DNA of 64,000 bases from Brachybacterium tyrofermentans. GTDB taxonomy: Bacteria; Actinomycetota; Actinomycetes; Actinomycetales; Dermabacteraceae. Numbering within the stretch: the stretch's first letter is position 1; every line of letters begins with the position of its first letter. The position numbers and the translations under genes were made by a program. The stretch is taken from assembly GCF_014897585.1 (NCBI RefSeq), contig NZ_JABUXW010000017.1:39503-103502 (forward strand). The letters are read 5' to 3'. Shown here in pieces: positions 35,940-44,584 of this stretch. The notes under the pieces were generated by a model, which saw only the letters and a program-made list of their open reading frames with translations, was not told where the DNA came from and searched no databases.

Positions 35940-36809
35940 ATGCCCGATATTCTCGAGGCGACGTCGCCGTGGCGTCGCATTGACGCTGGGCGAGGGAGCA
36001 CCATATCGCAGGGGTACGGACCGGGCCACGGTCAGCAGAACCCGCAGGGCCAGCAGGGCCAGCAGGGCCAGCAGAACCCGCAGGGCCAGTGGGGGCAGAA
36101 CGTGCCACCCTTCCCCGCGCCGCAGTCGTCGCCATCGCCGCAGCAGCATCCGCAGTGGAGCGCTCCGCAGCAGGCCGCACCCCAGCCCTCGTGGGGCCAG
36201 CCCACCCCGGCGCAGCAGACGCCGTGGGACCGGAGGCCCGTGATGGGCGCCTACCCGGGTTCCACCAGCTACCCCGGCCCGCAGCCAGGATCCGGCGACG
36301 GCGTGAACTGGAGGCGCGTCAAGCTCCTGGGCACGCTGCTGACCATCGGCCTGATGCTGCTCATGGTGGTCCGGCTCGGCATCGCCCTGACCACCTACTT
36401 CGGGGCGGACAGCCTCGCCGCCCAGGACTCCGGCGGGGAGATGAGCACTGTCGCCCTCGGCACCGGGCTGGTCGCCATCGTGCTGTACCTCGCGAACGTC
36501 GTGGTCAGCCTCGCGATGATCGTGGTCGGCATCATCGTCGCGGTGATGGCCCGCGGCCGCGCTCGGGTCGGCGGCATCGTGGTCGCCGCGATGATCCCCG
36601 TCTCCATCATCGCCTACTGGGTGGTCACGATCATCATGGCGATCGTCCTGGTGTCCCTGGGGATGGACAGCGATCTCGGCGGGGTCGAGGCGAACGGCTA
36701 TCGGCTCATCGGGGTCGTCGAGGCCCTGCGCGTCCTCCTCGTGATCCTGGCCATGGGCGTCGGCGTCTCCCAGGTGAGCATCACCGCCTCGAAGAGGCTC
36801 TCCGCCTGA
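35940..36809 (+). CDS. Gln/Pro-rich membrane protein, paralogue with lost ATG
   Basis: A protein of up to 289 residues, paralogous to the previous gene. The homologous N terminus (SQGYGPGHGQQNPQG) starts right after an ATA codon at 36003, with GGGAG 4 bases upstream, exactly where the paralogue has ATG and GGGAG. Either ATA is used as a rare start, or translation begins at ATG 35940, which is used here and adds 21 residues of non-homologous sequence without a Shine-Dalgarno. QQGQQGQQNPQ comes from 9-base repeats. Four hydrophobic segments follow near 124-145, 164-187, 197-220 and 243-262 of the 36003 numbering. Function unknown. Confidence 0.65.
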   Translation: MPDILEATSPWRRIDAGRGSTISQGYGPGHGQQNPQGQQGQQGQQNPQGQWGQNVPPFPAPQSSPSPQQHPQWSAPQQAAPQPSWGQPTPAQQTPWDRRPVMGAYPGSTSYPGPQPGSGDGVNWRRVKLLGTLLTIGLMLLMVVRLGIALTTYFGADSLAAQDSGGEMSTVALGTGLVAIVLYLANVVVSLAMIVVGIIVAVMARGRARVGGIVVAAMIPVSIIAYWVVTIIMAIVLVSLGMDSDLGGVEANGYRLIGVVEALRVLLVILAMGVGVSQVSITASKRLSA

Positions 36810-36899
36810 GACGGACCGGGAAGGCGACCGGCCCGCGGAGGGGCCCGCCGTTCACCGGGCCCGCCGTTCACCGGGTCTGCCGCTCACCGGATCACCGGA

Positions 36900-38279
36900 T
36901 CAGCGCGCCTCGCCGTAGTAGGCGCCCGTCGTCTCCTCGCGCAGCGCGTCGAAGTCGCCGTTGATCAGCGAGGCCCGGATCCGGTCCACCAGGCGCACCA
37001 CGAAGCGCTCGTTGTGGATCGTGCACAGGGTCGAGGAGATCATCTCCTTGGCGCGGAACAGGTGATTCACGTAGGCGGCGGTGTAGTGCGTGCAGGTGTA
37101 GCAGTCGCAGGTCTCGTCGATCGGGGCGAACTGGCGGCGGTACTTCGAGCCCGTGAGGTTCACGCGCCCCCGCGCCGTGTAGACGGCGCTGTTGCGCGCC
37201 ACCCGTGACGGGGAGACGCAGTCGAAGGTGTCCGCGCCCGCCGCGATCGCCACAAACAGGTCGTCGACCTCGCTGATGCCCAGCAGGTGGCGGGGCTTCG
37301 CGTCGGGCAGCTCATCGGTCACCCAGCCCACGATCGTGCCGAGGTTCTCCTTCTCGAGCGCCCCGCCGATCCCGAAGCCGTCGAAGGTCTGACCCTCGAC
37401 GTCCATCGCACCGAGATCCCGGGCGGCCCGACGGCGCAGGTCCTCGTACTGGGCGCCCTGGATGACGCCCCACAGCTGCTGGTAGGGGCGATGGGTGCGC
37501 TCGTCCGTGAGGCGGGCGTGCTCGGCCAGGCACCGGATGGCCCACAGCCGGGTGCGCTCGAGCGCCTGCTCCTGGTAGCCGCGGGAGTTCATCAGCGTGG
37601 TCAGCTCGTCGAAGGCGAACATGATGTCCGCTCCCAGCCCGTGCTGGATCTGCATCGAGACCTCGGGCGTGAAGCGGTGCACGTCGCCGTTGAGGAAGGA
37701 GCGGAAGGTGACGCCGTCGTCGTCGACGTGGGCCAGGCGCTCCTTGCCCTCGGCGACCGCGTCATCCTCCCCCGAGGAGGTGCGGGCCTTCTCCCCGCCG
37801 GAGAACTCGCTGGAGAGCACCTTCTTGAACCCGGCGCCGAGGCTCATCACCTGGAAGCCGCCGGAATCGGTGTAGGTCGGGCCGGGCCAGTTCATGAAGG
37901 CGCCCAGACCCCCGGCCTCGTCGATCAGGTCGTGACCGGGCTGGAGGAACAGGTGATAGGCGTTGGCCAGCAGTGCCTGCGCCCCGAGCTCGCTCATCGA
38001 CTCCGGAAGCACGGCCTTGACGGTGGCCTTGGTCCCCACCGGCACGAAGGCCGGGGTGCGGATCTGGCCGTGCGGGGTGGAGATCACCCCGGCCCTGGCC
38101 TTGTCCCCGGCGCGGGCGACGATCTCGAAGCCGGTCCCGGCAGCGCCCCCATCAGGGGCCGCCGCGGCGGGCGCAGGGGTGGACGTCGGGTCGGCGGGCA
38201 TCGGCAGGGGGGCGTCGGCGGTCACCGGATCATGATCCCACGGCCGCGCCGACCCGTTCGGCGGGGCGGCGTGCGTCAC
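36900..38279 (-). CDS. tgt: Queuine tRNA-ribosyltransferase
   Basis: A 459-residue bacterial TGT that exchanges guanine 34 of GUN-anticodon tRNAs for a 7-deazaguanine. The barrel shows YTDSGGFQVMSLG (about 139-151) with the catalytic-site Asp, FAFDELT (about 229-235) with the nucleophilic Asp region, FDGFGIGGALEKE, and the zinc site CDCYTCTHYTAAYVNHLF (about 397-414) with three Cys and one His. An insert near 160-180 (SGGEKARTSSGEDD) is typical of actinobacterial forms. The first 45 residues are Pro/Ala-rich and not part of the enzyme fold; GTG 38279 is the longest start and an ATG at 38201 is an alternative. No queuosine synthesis gene is adjacent, so the organism may salvage queuine. Confidence 0.92.
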   Translation of the reverse strand: MTHAAPPNGSARPWDHDPVTADAPLPMPADPTSTPAPAAAAPDGGAAGTGFEIVARAGDKARAGVISTPHGQIRTPAFVPVGTKATVKAVLPESMSELGAQALLANAYHLFLQPGHDLIDEAGGLGAFMNWPGPTYTDSGGFQVMSLGAGFKKVLSSEFSGGEKARTSSGEDDAVAEGKERLAHVDDDGVTFRSFLNGDVHRFTPEVSMQIQHGLGADIMFAFDELTTLMNSRGYQEQALERTRLWAIRCLAEHARLTDERTHRPYQQLWGVIQGAQYEDLRRRAARDLGAMDVEGQTFDGFGIGGALEKENLGTIVGWVTDELPDAKPRHLLGISEVDDLFVAIAAGADTFDCVSPSRVARNSAVYTARGRVNLTGSKYRRQFAPIDETCDCYTCTHYTAAYVNHLFRAKEMISSTLCTIHNERFVVRLVDRIRASLINGDFDALREETTGAYYGEAR

Positions 38280-38419
38280 ATCCCTCTAGGATCGAGAAGC
38301 CTCCTCCGCCTGGCCCGGGCCCCGCTTCCTCGGCCTCCTGAACGCAGGACGGACCGGATCACTCCCACCGGGATCCACTAGGATCCAGCGCAGCGACGCA
38401 TCGTCCCGCCCGCGCGGCG

Positions 38420-40993
38420 ATGCGGATGCTCAGGCCGACAGCAGCACGGAAGGGGATCGCGATCAGTTCGCCCCAGGATCCCCCCACCCCGCGCGCCGGG
38501 AACCGGGGCGGGCATCGTGCGCACCCGCGGAGCGACAGCCTCGAGGACTGGACCCAGGAGGCCCTCCCCGAGGCCCTGGGAACCCCTGGCCCGCACCACC
38601 GCGCTCGCCCCCACTCCCACTCCCAGTCCCGGACCCCCACCCGCTCCCGCTCGGACCGCTCTCCCGGCTCGAGCCTGGACGCATGGACCTCCGGACCGCT
38701 CCCGACGGCCACGTCGTCCCTGGACGACTGGGTGCAGGGACCCATCGAGCTCCACGTCGAGCGCGAGGCCGAGGACGCCTGGTCCACCGCGGGCTCCGTC
38801 ACCGGGACCTGGCGGCCGCCGGCCGAGGAGAGCCGCTCCCGGTCCCCGCAGCGGACGGGCCCGGAGGGCGCCGCGTCCCCCGCGGGTGGCTCGATCGACG
38901 GTACGTCGGCCGACGGCGGACTCCGCAGCGGGCCCGTCTTCCGCCACGAGCTGCACGGCCTGCGCGCCGTCGCCCTCGGTCTGGTCGCGATCTATCACAT
39001 CTGGCTCGGTCGGGTCTCCGGCGGCGTCGACGTCTTCCTGTTCCTCTCCGCCTTCTTCCTCACGGGGACGTTCGTGCGGCGGCTGGAGAGCGGACGCCCG
39101 CTCGGCATCCCCCGCTACTGGCTGCACACGTTCAAGCGCCTCCTGCCCCCGGCGGCGGTGACGATCCTGCTCACCCTCGTCGGCACCGCCGCGTTCCTGC
39201 CGTCCTCGCTGTGGCCCACGGTGATGCAGGAGGCGGTGGCGTCGGCCGCCTACGTGCAGAACGCACTGCTGGTGTTCCTGCAGGTGGACTATCACGCCCG
39301 TGATGCCGGCGGAGCCTCCCCGCTGCAGCACTTCTGGTCCCTCAGCGTGCAGGGGCAGGCCTTCGTGGTGTGGCCGCTGCTCTTCCTGCTGGTGGTGCGC
39401 CGCGCCCGGCGGGGGAAGAGCGTGCGCCGGCCGCTCATCGTGCTCGTGCTGCTGATCGGTGCCGCCTCGCTGACCTGGTCGGTGATCACCACCCAGACCC
39501 AGCAGCAGGTCGCCTACTTCGACACCGCCGCCCGGCTGTGGGAGTTCGCCGCCGGCTCGCTGCTCGCGCTCGCCCTGCCCGTGATCGACCGGATCACGGG
39601 GGCGTACCGCCCGGAGGACGGCCGTCCTCCCCGGCTGCGCCTCGCGCGCGCCCTGACCGGCTGGGCCGGGATCGCCGCCCTGCTCGCCTGCGGCATCGTG
39701 CTGGACGTCTCGACGATGTTCCCGGGATGGATCGCGATCGTGCCGCTCGCCGCCGCGGGCGCCGTGGTGGTCGCCGGGCACTCCGGGCACCGCTGGGGCA
39801 TCGACGCACTGCTGTCCACCCGGCCGGCCGCCTTCGTCGGCGACATCTCCTACGCCCTGTACCTCGTGCACTGGCCGGTCCTCGTGCTCTGGCTCCACCA
39901 CAGCGGGCAGCAGCGGGCGGGGCTGCTCGACGGCCTCGTGGTGCTCGCCGGCTCGGTGCTGCTGGCCTGGCTGGTGACCCGCGCCGTGGATGCCCCGGTG
40001 CGGCGTTCCCGCTGGCTCGAGGCCCGCCCCTGGCGCGCGCTGACCGCGATCGCTGCGAGCTTCGCACTGGTCCTGGCCGGGGCGGGCGGCTGGTGGCTGG
40101 TGCTGAACCAGCAGTCCCCGCAGGAGACCACCGCGTCGGCGCAGGACCTGCCCACCGACGAGGTCGCCACCACGGTGCCCACCGTCATCCGCCCGGCCGG
40201 CTGGCAGCTCGGCTCGCAGTGGCCGGACCTTCCGCAGCGGTGCGCCGGCCCGTGGGCCCCGTCGGTCAGCTTCCCCCACGTGACCTGCCAGCAGCTACTC
40301 CCCGGCGATACGGACGTCGACACCTCCGAGACCATCGTGGTGGTGGGCAGCTCGCATTCGCGCCAGTACATCCCCGCCCTGCTGCCCACGGCCGAGGCAC
40401 GGGGCGCCCAGGTCGTGAACCTCACCATGGACGGCTGCCAGTTCCTGGCGGGTGCGGAGCGCGACGGCTACTGCGCCGGCTACGACGAGTACGTGCTCTC
40501 CTACGTCGACTCCATCGACCCCGACACGGTGCTGACCACGGTCACGCTCACGGATGCCGGATCGGCCGAGGAGACCCTGCCCGACGGCGCCGCCTCCTCG
40601 GTGCAGGCGCTGCTGGACCGCGGGATCGACGTGATCGCGGCCCGGGACACCCCGCGCTGGGAGAGCGACCAGTTCCAGTGCGCCGAGGACGTCATCGACG
40701 GCGGCGGGACCCCGGCCGAGGCCGACGAGGCCTGCGGCGCGGACGCCTCGCAGAAGCTCGCCGCGAGCAATCCGGCGAAGCCCCTCGCGGACCTCGTCCC
40801 GGCAGGTCCGGGAGACGGCGCCGCGGCCGAGGTCACCCTGCTGGACCTCTCGACGCAGATCTGTCCTGAGGGCCGCTGCTCCCCGGTGCTCGGGGACGTC
40901 TCGGTATACATGGACGACGACCATCTCACGCGCCTGTTCGTCGAGGAGACCCTCGCGCCCAGGGTGACCGAACTGCTCGCGAACTCCCGGTGA
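38420..40993 (+). CDS. Acyltransferase-3/SGNH surface O-acyltransferase, paralogue 1
   Basis: An 857-residue membrane enzyme of the OafA type. Residues 1-173 are a disordered N-terminal tail with three related motifs (SLEDWTQEALP near 40, SLDAWTSGPLP near 85, SLDDWVQGPIE near 100). The acyltransferase-3 domain starts FRHELHGLRAVALG (about 174) with the catalytic His in IYHIW and SGGVDVFLFLSAFF, then about ten helices. An extracytoplasmic SGNH domain follows from about 630: VVVGSSHSRQYIP holds the putative nucleophile Ser, and DDDHLTRLF near the end supplies the Asp-His pair. Such fusions acylate wall glycopolymers or lipids outside the membrane. Two paralogues lie at 44.6 and 46.8 kb. It is divergent from tgt. 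The start is not firmly fixed (ATG 38420 or 38426). Confidence 0.82.
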   Translation: MRMLRPTAARKGIAISSPQDPPTPRAGNRGGHRAHPRSDSLEDWTQEALPEALGTPGPHHRARPHSHSQSRTPTRSRSDRSPGSSLDAWTSGPLPTATSSLDDWVQGPIELHVEREAEDAWSTAGSVTGTWRPPAEESRSRSPQRTGPEGAASPAGGSIDGTSADGGLRSGPVFRHELHGLRAVALGLVAIYHIWLGRVSGGVDVFLFLSAFFLTGTFVRRLESGRPLGIPRYWLHTFKRLLPPAAVTILLTLVGTAAFLPSSLWPTVMQEAVASAAYVQNALLVFLQVDYHARDAGGASPLQHFWSLSVQGQAFVVWPLLFLLVVRRARRGKSVRRPLIVLVLLIGAASLTWSVITTQTQQQVAYFDTAARLWEFAAGSLLALALPVIDRITGAYRPEDGRPPRLRLARALTGWAGIAALLACGIVLDVSTMFPGWIAIVPLAAAGAVVVAGHSGHRWGIDALLSTRPAAFVGDISYALYLVHWPVLVLWLHHSGQQRAGLLDGLVVLAGSVLLAWLVTRAVDAPVRRSRWLEARPWRALTAIAASFALVLAGAGGWWLVLNQQSPQETTASAQDLPTDEVATTVPTVIRPAGWQLGSQWPDLPQRCAGPWAPSVSFPHVTCQQLLPGDTDVDTSETIVVVGSSHSRQYIPALLPTAEARGAQVVNLTMDGCQFLAGAERDGYCAGYDEYVLSYVDSIDPDTVLTTVTLTDAGSAEETLPDGAASSVQALLDRGIDVIAARDTPRWESDQFQCAEDVIDGGGTPAEADEACGADASQKLAASNPAKPLADLVPAGPGDGAAAEVTLLDLSTQICPEGRCSPVLGDVSVYMDDDHLTRLFVEETLAPRVTELLANSR

Positions 40994-41078
40994 ACCCGCT
41001 CGCAACCTGCACGGCTTACGATGTGCCCGTCCCGGGGGCGCTCCGACGCCCCGCCCAGCAGGAAGCAGGTTCGCCCAC

Positions 41079-43259
41079 GTGGAAGTTCTCGGGGTGCTCG
41101 CGGCACTTCTCGCCACCCTCGCCGTGCTCGTGGTCCCGGGCCTGCCCGCCGTCCTCGCGCTGCGGCTGCGACCGCTCACCGGGGTCGCCGTGCTCGCTCC
41201 CGTCTCCCTCCTGCTGATCGCGATCTCCGCGGAGCTCGGCCACCAGCTCGGCATCCGCTGGACGGGCCTGTCCCCGCTCGTGCTCGGCCTGCTGCTCGGA
41301 GCGGGCCTGCTCCTCGTCGGCCGCCGCCGCGCAGCCGCTCCCGCCCCCTCGCCTCGCGCCCCCTCGCATCCCTCCCTCTCGCCTCCCGCACCCTCGCATC
41401 CCTCCCTCTCGCCTCCCGCACCCTCGCATCCCGCACCCTCGAGCGCGAAGGCGGCTGCGGACCCCGCCGTCGCCCCGTCCCCGGAGCTCGCCGGGGTGCG
41501 GGCGCTCCTCGCGGGCCGGCGCGGCGCCGCCCTGGCGATCCTCGGCGGCCTGGTCATCGGCTGCGGCGTGCTGCTGGCGCGCGCCCTGACGATGATGGGG
41601 AGCGTCGGCGCGCTCAGCCAGACCTACGACAACGTCTTCCACCTCAACGCGATCCGGCATATCCTGCGCGCCGGCGACGGCTCCGCGTGGGTGGTGGGCG
41701 GCATGACCGCGCTCCCCGGGGAGGCCGTCTACTACCCGGCCCTGTGGCACCAGGCCGTGAGCCTCGCGGTGCAGCTGTCCGGGCAGGAGATCATCCTGGT
41801 CTCGAACCTGATGATGCTGGTGGTCGGGGTCCTCGTGTGGCCGCTGGCCCTGGTCGCCCTGGTGCGCACCACCACGAGCAGCGGCCCGCTGGGCTGGATG
41901 GCGGCGGGCGCCCTGGCCGGGGTCTCCGGCGCGTTCCCGCTCTCCCTGATGTCGTGGGGGATCGTGCTGCCCTATCTCCTCTCGCTCGTCCTGATGCCCC
42001 TCGTGGTAATGATGGTGGTGCACCTGGCCGGCCTCGCCCCGGAGTCCGCGCAGCGCCTGAGCACGCTCCAGCTCGTGGTGCTGCTGCCGGCTGTGTGCCT
42101 CGCCGCGGCCCTCGCCCACCCGCAGGGCGTGTTCGTCGGCGTCGTGCTGGGCCTGCCGATCCTGGCCTGGGCCACGCTGGTGCGCGCCCGCGACCTGATC
42201 GCCGGGGTGCCCGGCAGCGTCCGACGCCTGCTCCCGCTCGTGGTGATGACCGTCGGCGGCGGCGCCATCGCCTGGCAGGTCTGGCAGCGGGCACGCCCCC
42301 CGCAGTCCTCCGCCGTCTGGGAGCCGAACGCCTCGTGGCGGGAGGCGATCGGTCAGGTCGGCTCGCTCTCGCCCAACGCGGCACCGACCTGGCTGCCGCT
42401 GGGCGTGGTCATGCTCGTGGGCCTGCTCGTCGTGCTCCTCCGGACCCGGTCCCGGTGGCTGGTCGCCTCCTGGCTGGCCGCCGCAGCGCTGTCCGTCGCG
42501 GCCCGCGCGACGCCCGTCGGCGACCTGCGGTACCTGCTCACCGGCGGCTGGTACAGCGACACCTTCCGCATCGCCGCGATCGTGCCCGTGGTCGCGATCC
42601 CCGTGCTCGCCGTGGGGATCGATGCGCTCGGCCGGTGGGTCGACGAGCACCTGCCGGCGCGGCGCGGCGCCATCGCCCCCGGCACCTCGCGCAGTGTCGC
42701 GGCGCTCGCCGGGCCGACGGCCGCCGCCCTCCCGGTGGCCGGTGTGCTCGGCGTGCTCGGCGTGCTCGGCGTGCTCGCCCTGGCCCAGCTCTCCCCCGCC
42801 ACGCGCGCCAACCTCGACTACCTGGCCGTGGACTGGCACAGCGACGCGCTGCTCACCGCGGACGAGCACACCCTGCTCGAGCAGCTGCCCGACGTGGTCC
42901 CCGAGGATGCGGTGATCGCGACCAACGCCTGGAACGGCAGCTCGCTGGCCTACGCGATCTCCGACCGCCCGGTGCTGAACACCTATATGGGCTTCTCCGC
43001 CGAACCCGAGGTGCACCTGCTCAACGGGCGGCTCGACGAGGCGCAGACCAACCCCGAGGTGTGCGACGCCGCCGAGCAGCTGCACGTCGACTACGCCCTG
43101 GACTTCGGTGCGCAGGAGCTCCATGGCCGCAGCGCGACCTACACCGGGCTCAACGAGATCTCCGAGTCCGGAGCGGCCGAGGTGGTGCTCCAGGTGGGCG
43201 ACGCGAAGCTGCTGCGCATGCTCCCCTGCCGCGGCGTCGATGGTTCAATGACGTCGTGA
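41079..43259 (+). CDS. DUF6541-like polytopic membrane protein
   Basis: A 726-residue protein with about 12 membrane helices and a large C-terminal outside domain. The segment QTYDNVFHLNAIRHILRAGD (about 183-202) is the acidic first loop of DUF6541 and GT-C-like glycosyltransferases, and EAVYYPALWHQ a second loop motif. The C-terminal part has NAWNGSSLAYAISDRPVLNTY. Such proteins are often near wall-polymer modification genes and may be lipid-linked sugar transferases, but activity is unproven. A Pro/Ser insert (about 95-121) comes from 30-base repeats at 41361, and VLGVLGVLGVL (about 556-566) from 9-base repeats. It starts 86 bases after paralogue 1 and overlaps the aminopeptidase by 4 bases. 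Confidence 0.7.
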   Translation: MEVLGVLAALLATLAVLVVPGLPAVLALRLRPLTGVAVLAPVSLLLIAISAELGHQLGIRWTGLSPLVLGLLLGAGLLLVGRRRAAAPAPSPRAPSHPSLSPPAPSHPSLSPPAPSHPAPSSAKAAADPAVAPSPELAGVRALLAGRRGAALAILGGLVIGCGVLLARALTMMGSVGALSQTYDNVFHLNAIRHILRAGDGSAWVVGGMTALPGEAVYYPALWHQAVSLAVQLSGQEIILVSNLMMLVVGVLVWPLALVALVRTTTSSGPLGWMAAGALAGVSGAFPLSLMSWGIVLPYLLSLVLMPLVVMMVVHLAGLAPESAQRLSTLQLVVLLPAVCLAAALAHPQGVFVGVVLGLPILAWATLVRARDLIAGVPGSVRRLLPLVVMTVGGGAIAWQVWQRARPPQSSAVWEPNASWREAIGQVGSLSPNAAPTWLPLGVVMLVGLLVVLLRTRSRWLVASWLAAAALSVAARATPVGDLRYLLTGGWYSDTFRIAAIVPVVAIPVLAVGIDALGRWVDEHLPARRGAIAPGTSRSVAALAGPTAAALPVAGVLGVLGVLGVLALAQLSPATRANLDYLAVDWHSDALLTADEHTLLEQLPDVVPEDAVIATNAWNGSSLAYAISDRPVLNTYMGFSAEPEVHLLNGRLDEAQTNPEVCDAAEQLHVDYALDFGAQELHGRSATYTGLNEISESGAAEVVLQVGDAKLLRMLPCRGVDGSMTS
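41361..41440 (+). repeat. 30-base in-frame tandem repeat (about 2.6 copies)
   Basis: Units at 41361-41390 and 41391-41420 are identical, starting CCCTCGCATCCCTCC, followed by a partial copy. They encode Ser/Pro/His-rich repeats in a loop of the DUF6541-like protein. Confidence 0.85.
42744..42779 (+). repeat. 9-base in-frame tandem repeat (4 copies)
   Basis: GTGCTCGGC three times plus GTGCTCGCC, encoding Val-Leu-Gly steps within a predicted membrane helix. Copy-number change would lengthen or shorten the helix by three residues. Confidence 0.85.
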
Positions 43260-44566
43260 CTACGTTCTCCGCCGCCGCCCCCTCGCCCCGTGCCCGCGCC
43301 ACCGCCCTGGACCTCGGTGATTTCGTCACCGCCTCCCCCTCGAGCTTCCATGCGGTGCGCGAGACGGCGCGCCGGCTCCAGGACGCCGGCTTCACCGAGC
43401 TGACCGAGACCGCCCCGTGGGGCGCGGCGGAGGTCACCGGCGACCGCTTCGTGATCCGCGACGGCTCGCTCATCGCCTGGTCCACGCCCGACGGCGTCGA
43501 CACCGGCACCCCGTGGCGCATCGTCGGCTCCCACACCGACTCGCCCGGGCTGAAGCTCAAGCCGAACCCGCGGCTGGGCGCCGAGGGGCTCGCGCAGGTG
43601 GGCGTCGAGATCTACGGCGGCCCGCTGCTGAACTCCTGGCTGGACCGCGAGCTGCGCCTGGCCGGACGTCTCGCCCTGGCCGACGGCACCACCGCGCTGG
43701 TGGCGACCGACGGCATCCTGCGGGTCCCCCAGCTCGCGGTGCACCTGGACCGCGCGGTGAACAAGGACGGCCTGCAGCTGGACCCCCAGCGCCATATGCA
43801 GCCGATCCTCGGGTTCGGCCCGCTGGACGTGCGGGAGGTGCTCGCGGCCGAGGCGGGCGTCGCGGCGAGCGACATCGTCGGCTTCGACGTGGTGACCGTC
43901 GATGCCCAGGCGCCGGCCCTGTTCGGTGCCCACGAGGAGTTCCTCGCCTCCGGACGCCTGGACAACCTCACCTCCGTCCATGCCGAGGCGCTGGCCCTGA
44001 TCACGGTGGCCGGCAGCGCCCGCAGCGCGGGCTCGGACCCGATCGCGATGATGGTCGCCAACGACCATGAGGAAGTGGGCTCCGCGACCCGTTCCGGCGC
44101 CGCCGGCCCCTTCCTCGAGGACGTGCTGGTGCGGATGCACGCCGCCCTCGGCGGCGACGAGGCCTCCCGCCGCCGGCTCCTCGCCTCCTCGATGGTGCTC
44201 TCCGCCGATGCCGGCCACGCCGCCCACCCGAACTACCCCGAGCGCCACGACCCCGTCACCCGCCCCCGCCTCGGCGAGGGCCCGATGCTGAAGATCAACG
44301 CCCAGCAGCGCTATGCGACCGACGCCGTCGGGATCGCCGCCTTCGCCGCCGCGTGCGACGCGGCCCAGGTGCCGTACCAGCAGTTCGTCTCGAACAACGC
44401 CATGCCCTGCGGGTCCACCATCGGCCCGATCACGGCGACCCGTCTGGGGATGACCACGATCGACGTGGGCATCACCCTGCTGTCCATGCATTCCGCCCGG
44501 GAGATGTGCGCGAGCGCGGATCCCCTCCTGCTGCAGCAGGCCTGTGCCGCGTTCCTGCGTGGCTGA
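43256..44566 (+). CDS. M18 family aminopeptidase
   Basis: A 436-residue zinc exopeptidase, usual length for cytoplasmic M18 enzymes that remove N-terminal residues, often acidic ones. Metal ligands and catalytic residues are recognisable: GSHTDSPGLK (about 92-101) with the first His and Asp, SGRLDNLTS (about 233-241) with the bridging Asp, NDHEEVGS (about 269-276) with the catalytic Glu pair, and SMHSAREMC (about 412-420) with the last His. The gene begins with GTG overlapping the previous stop as GTGA and lies 19 bases before the next acyltransferase, so it is embedded in the surface-modification operon although its role there is not obvious. Confidence 0.9.
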   Translation: MTTFSAAAPSPRARATALDLGDFVTASPSSFHAVRETARRLQDAGFTELTETAPWGAAEVTGDRFVIRDGSLIAWSTPDGVDTGTPWRIVGSHTDSPGLKLKPNPRLGAEGLAQVGVEIYGGPLLNSWLDRELRLAGRLALADGTTALVATDGILRVPQLAVHLDRAVNKDGLQLDPQRHMQPILGFGPLDVREVLAAEAGVAASDIVGFDVVTVDAQAPALFGAHEEFLASGRLDNLTSVHAEALALITVAGSARSAGSDPIAMMVANDHEEVGSATRSGAAGPFLEDVLVRMHAALGGDEASRRRLLASSMVLSADAGHAAHPNYPERHDPVTRPRLGEGPMLKINAQQRYATDAVGIAAFAAACDAAQVPYQQFVSNNAMPCGSTIGPITATRLGMTTIDVGITLLSMHSAREMCASADPLLLQQACAAFLRG

Positions 44567-44584
44567 GAGGCTCCCGCTCCTCTG

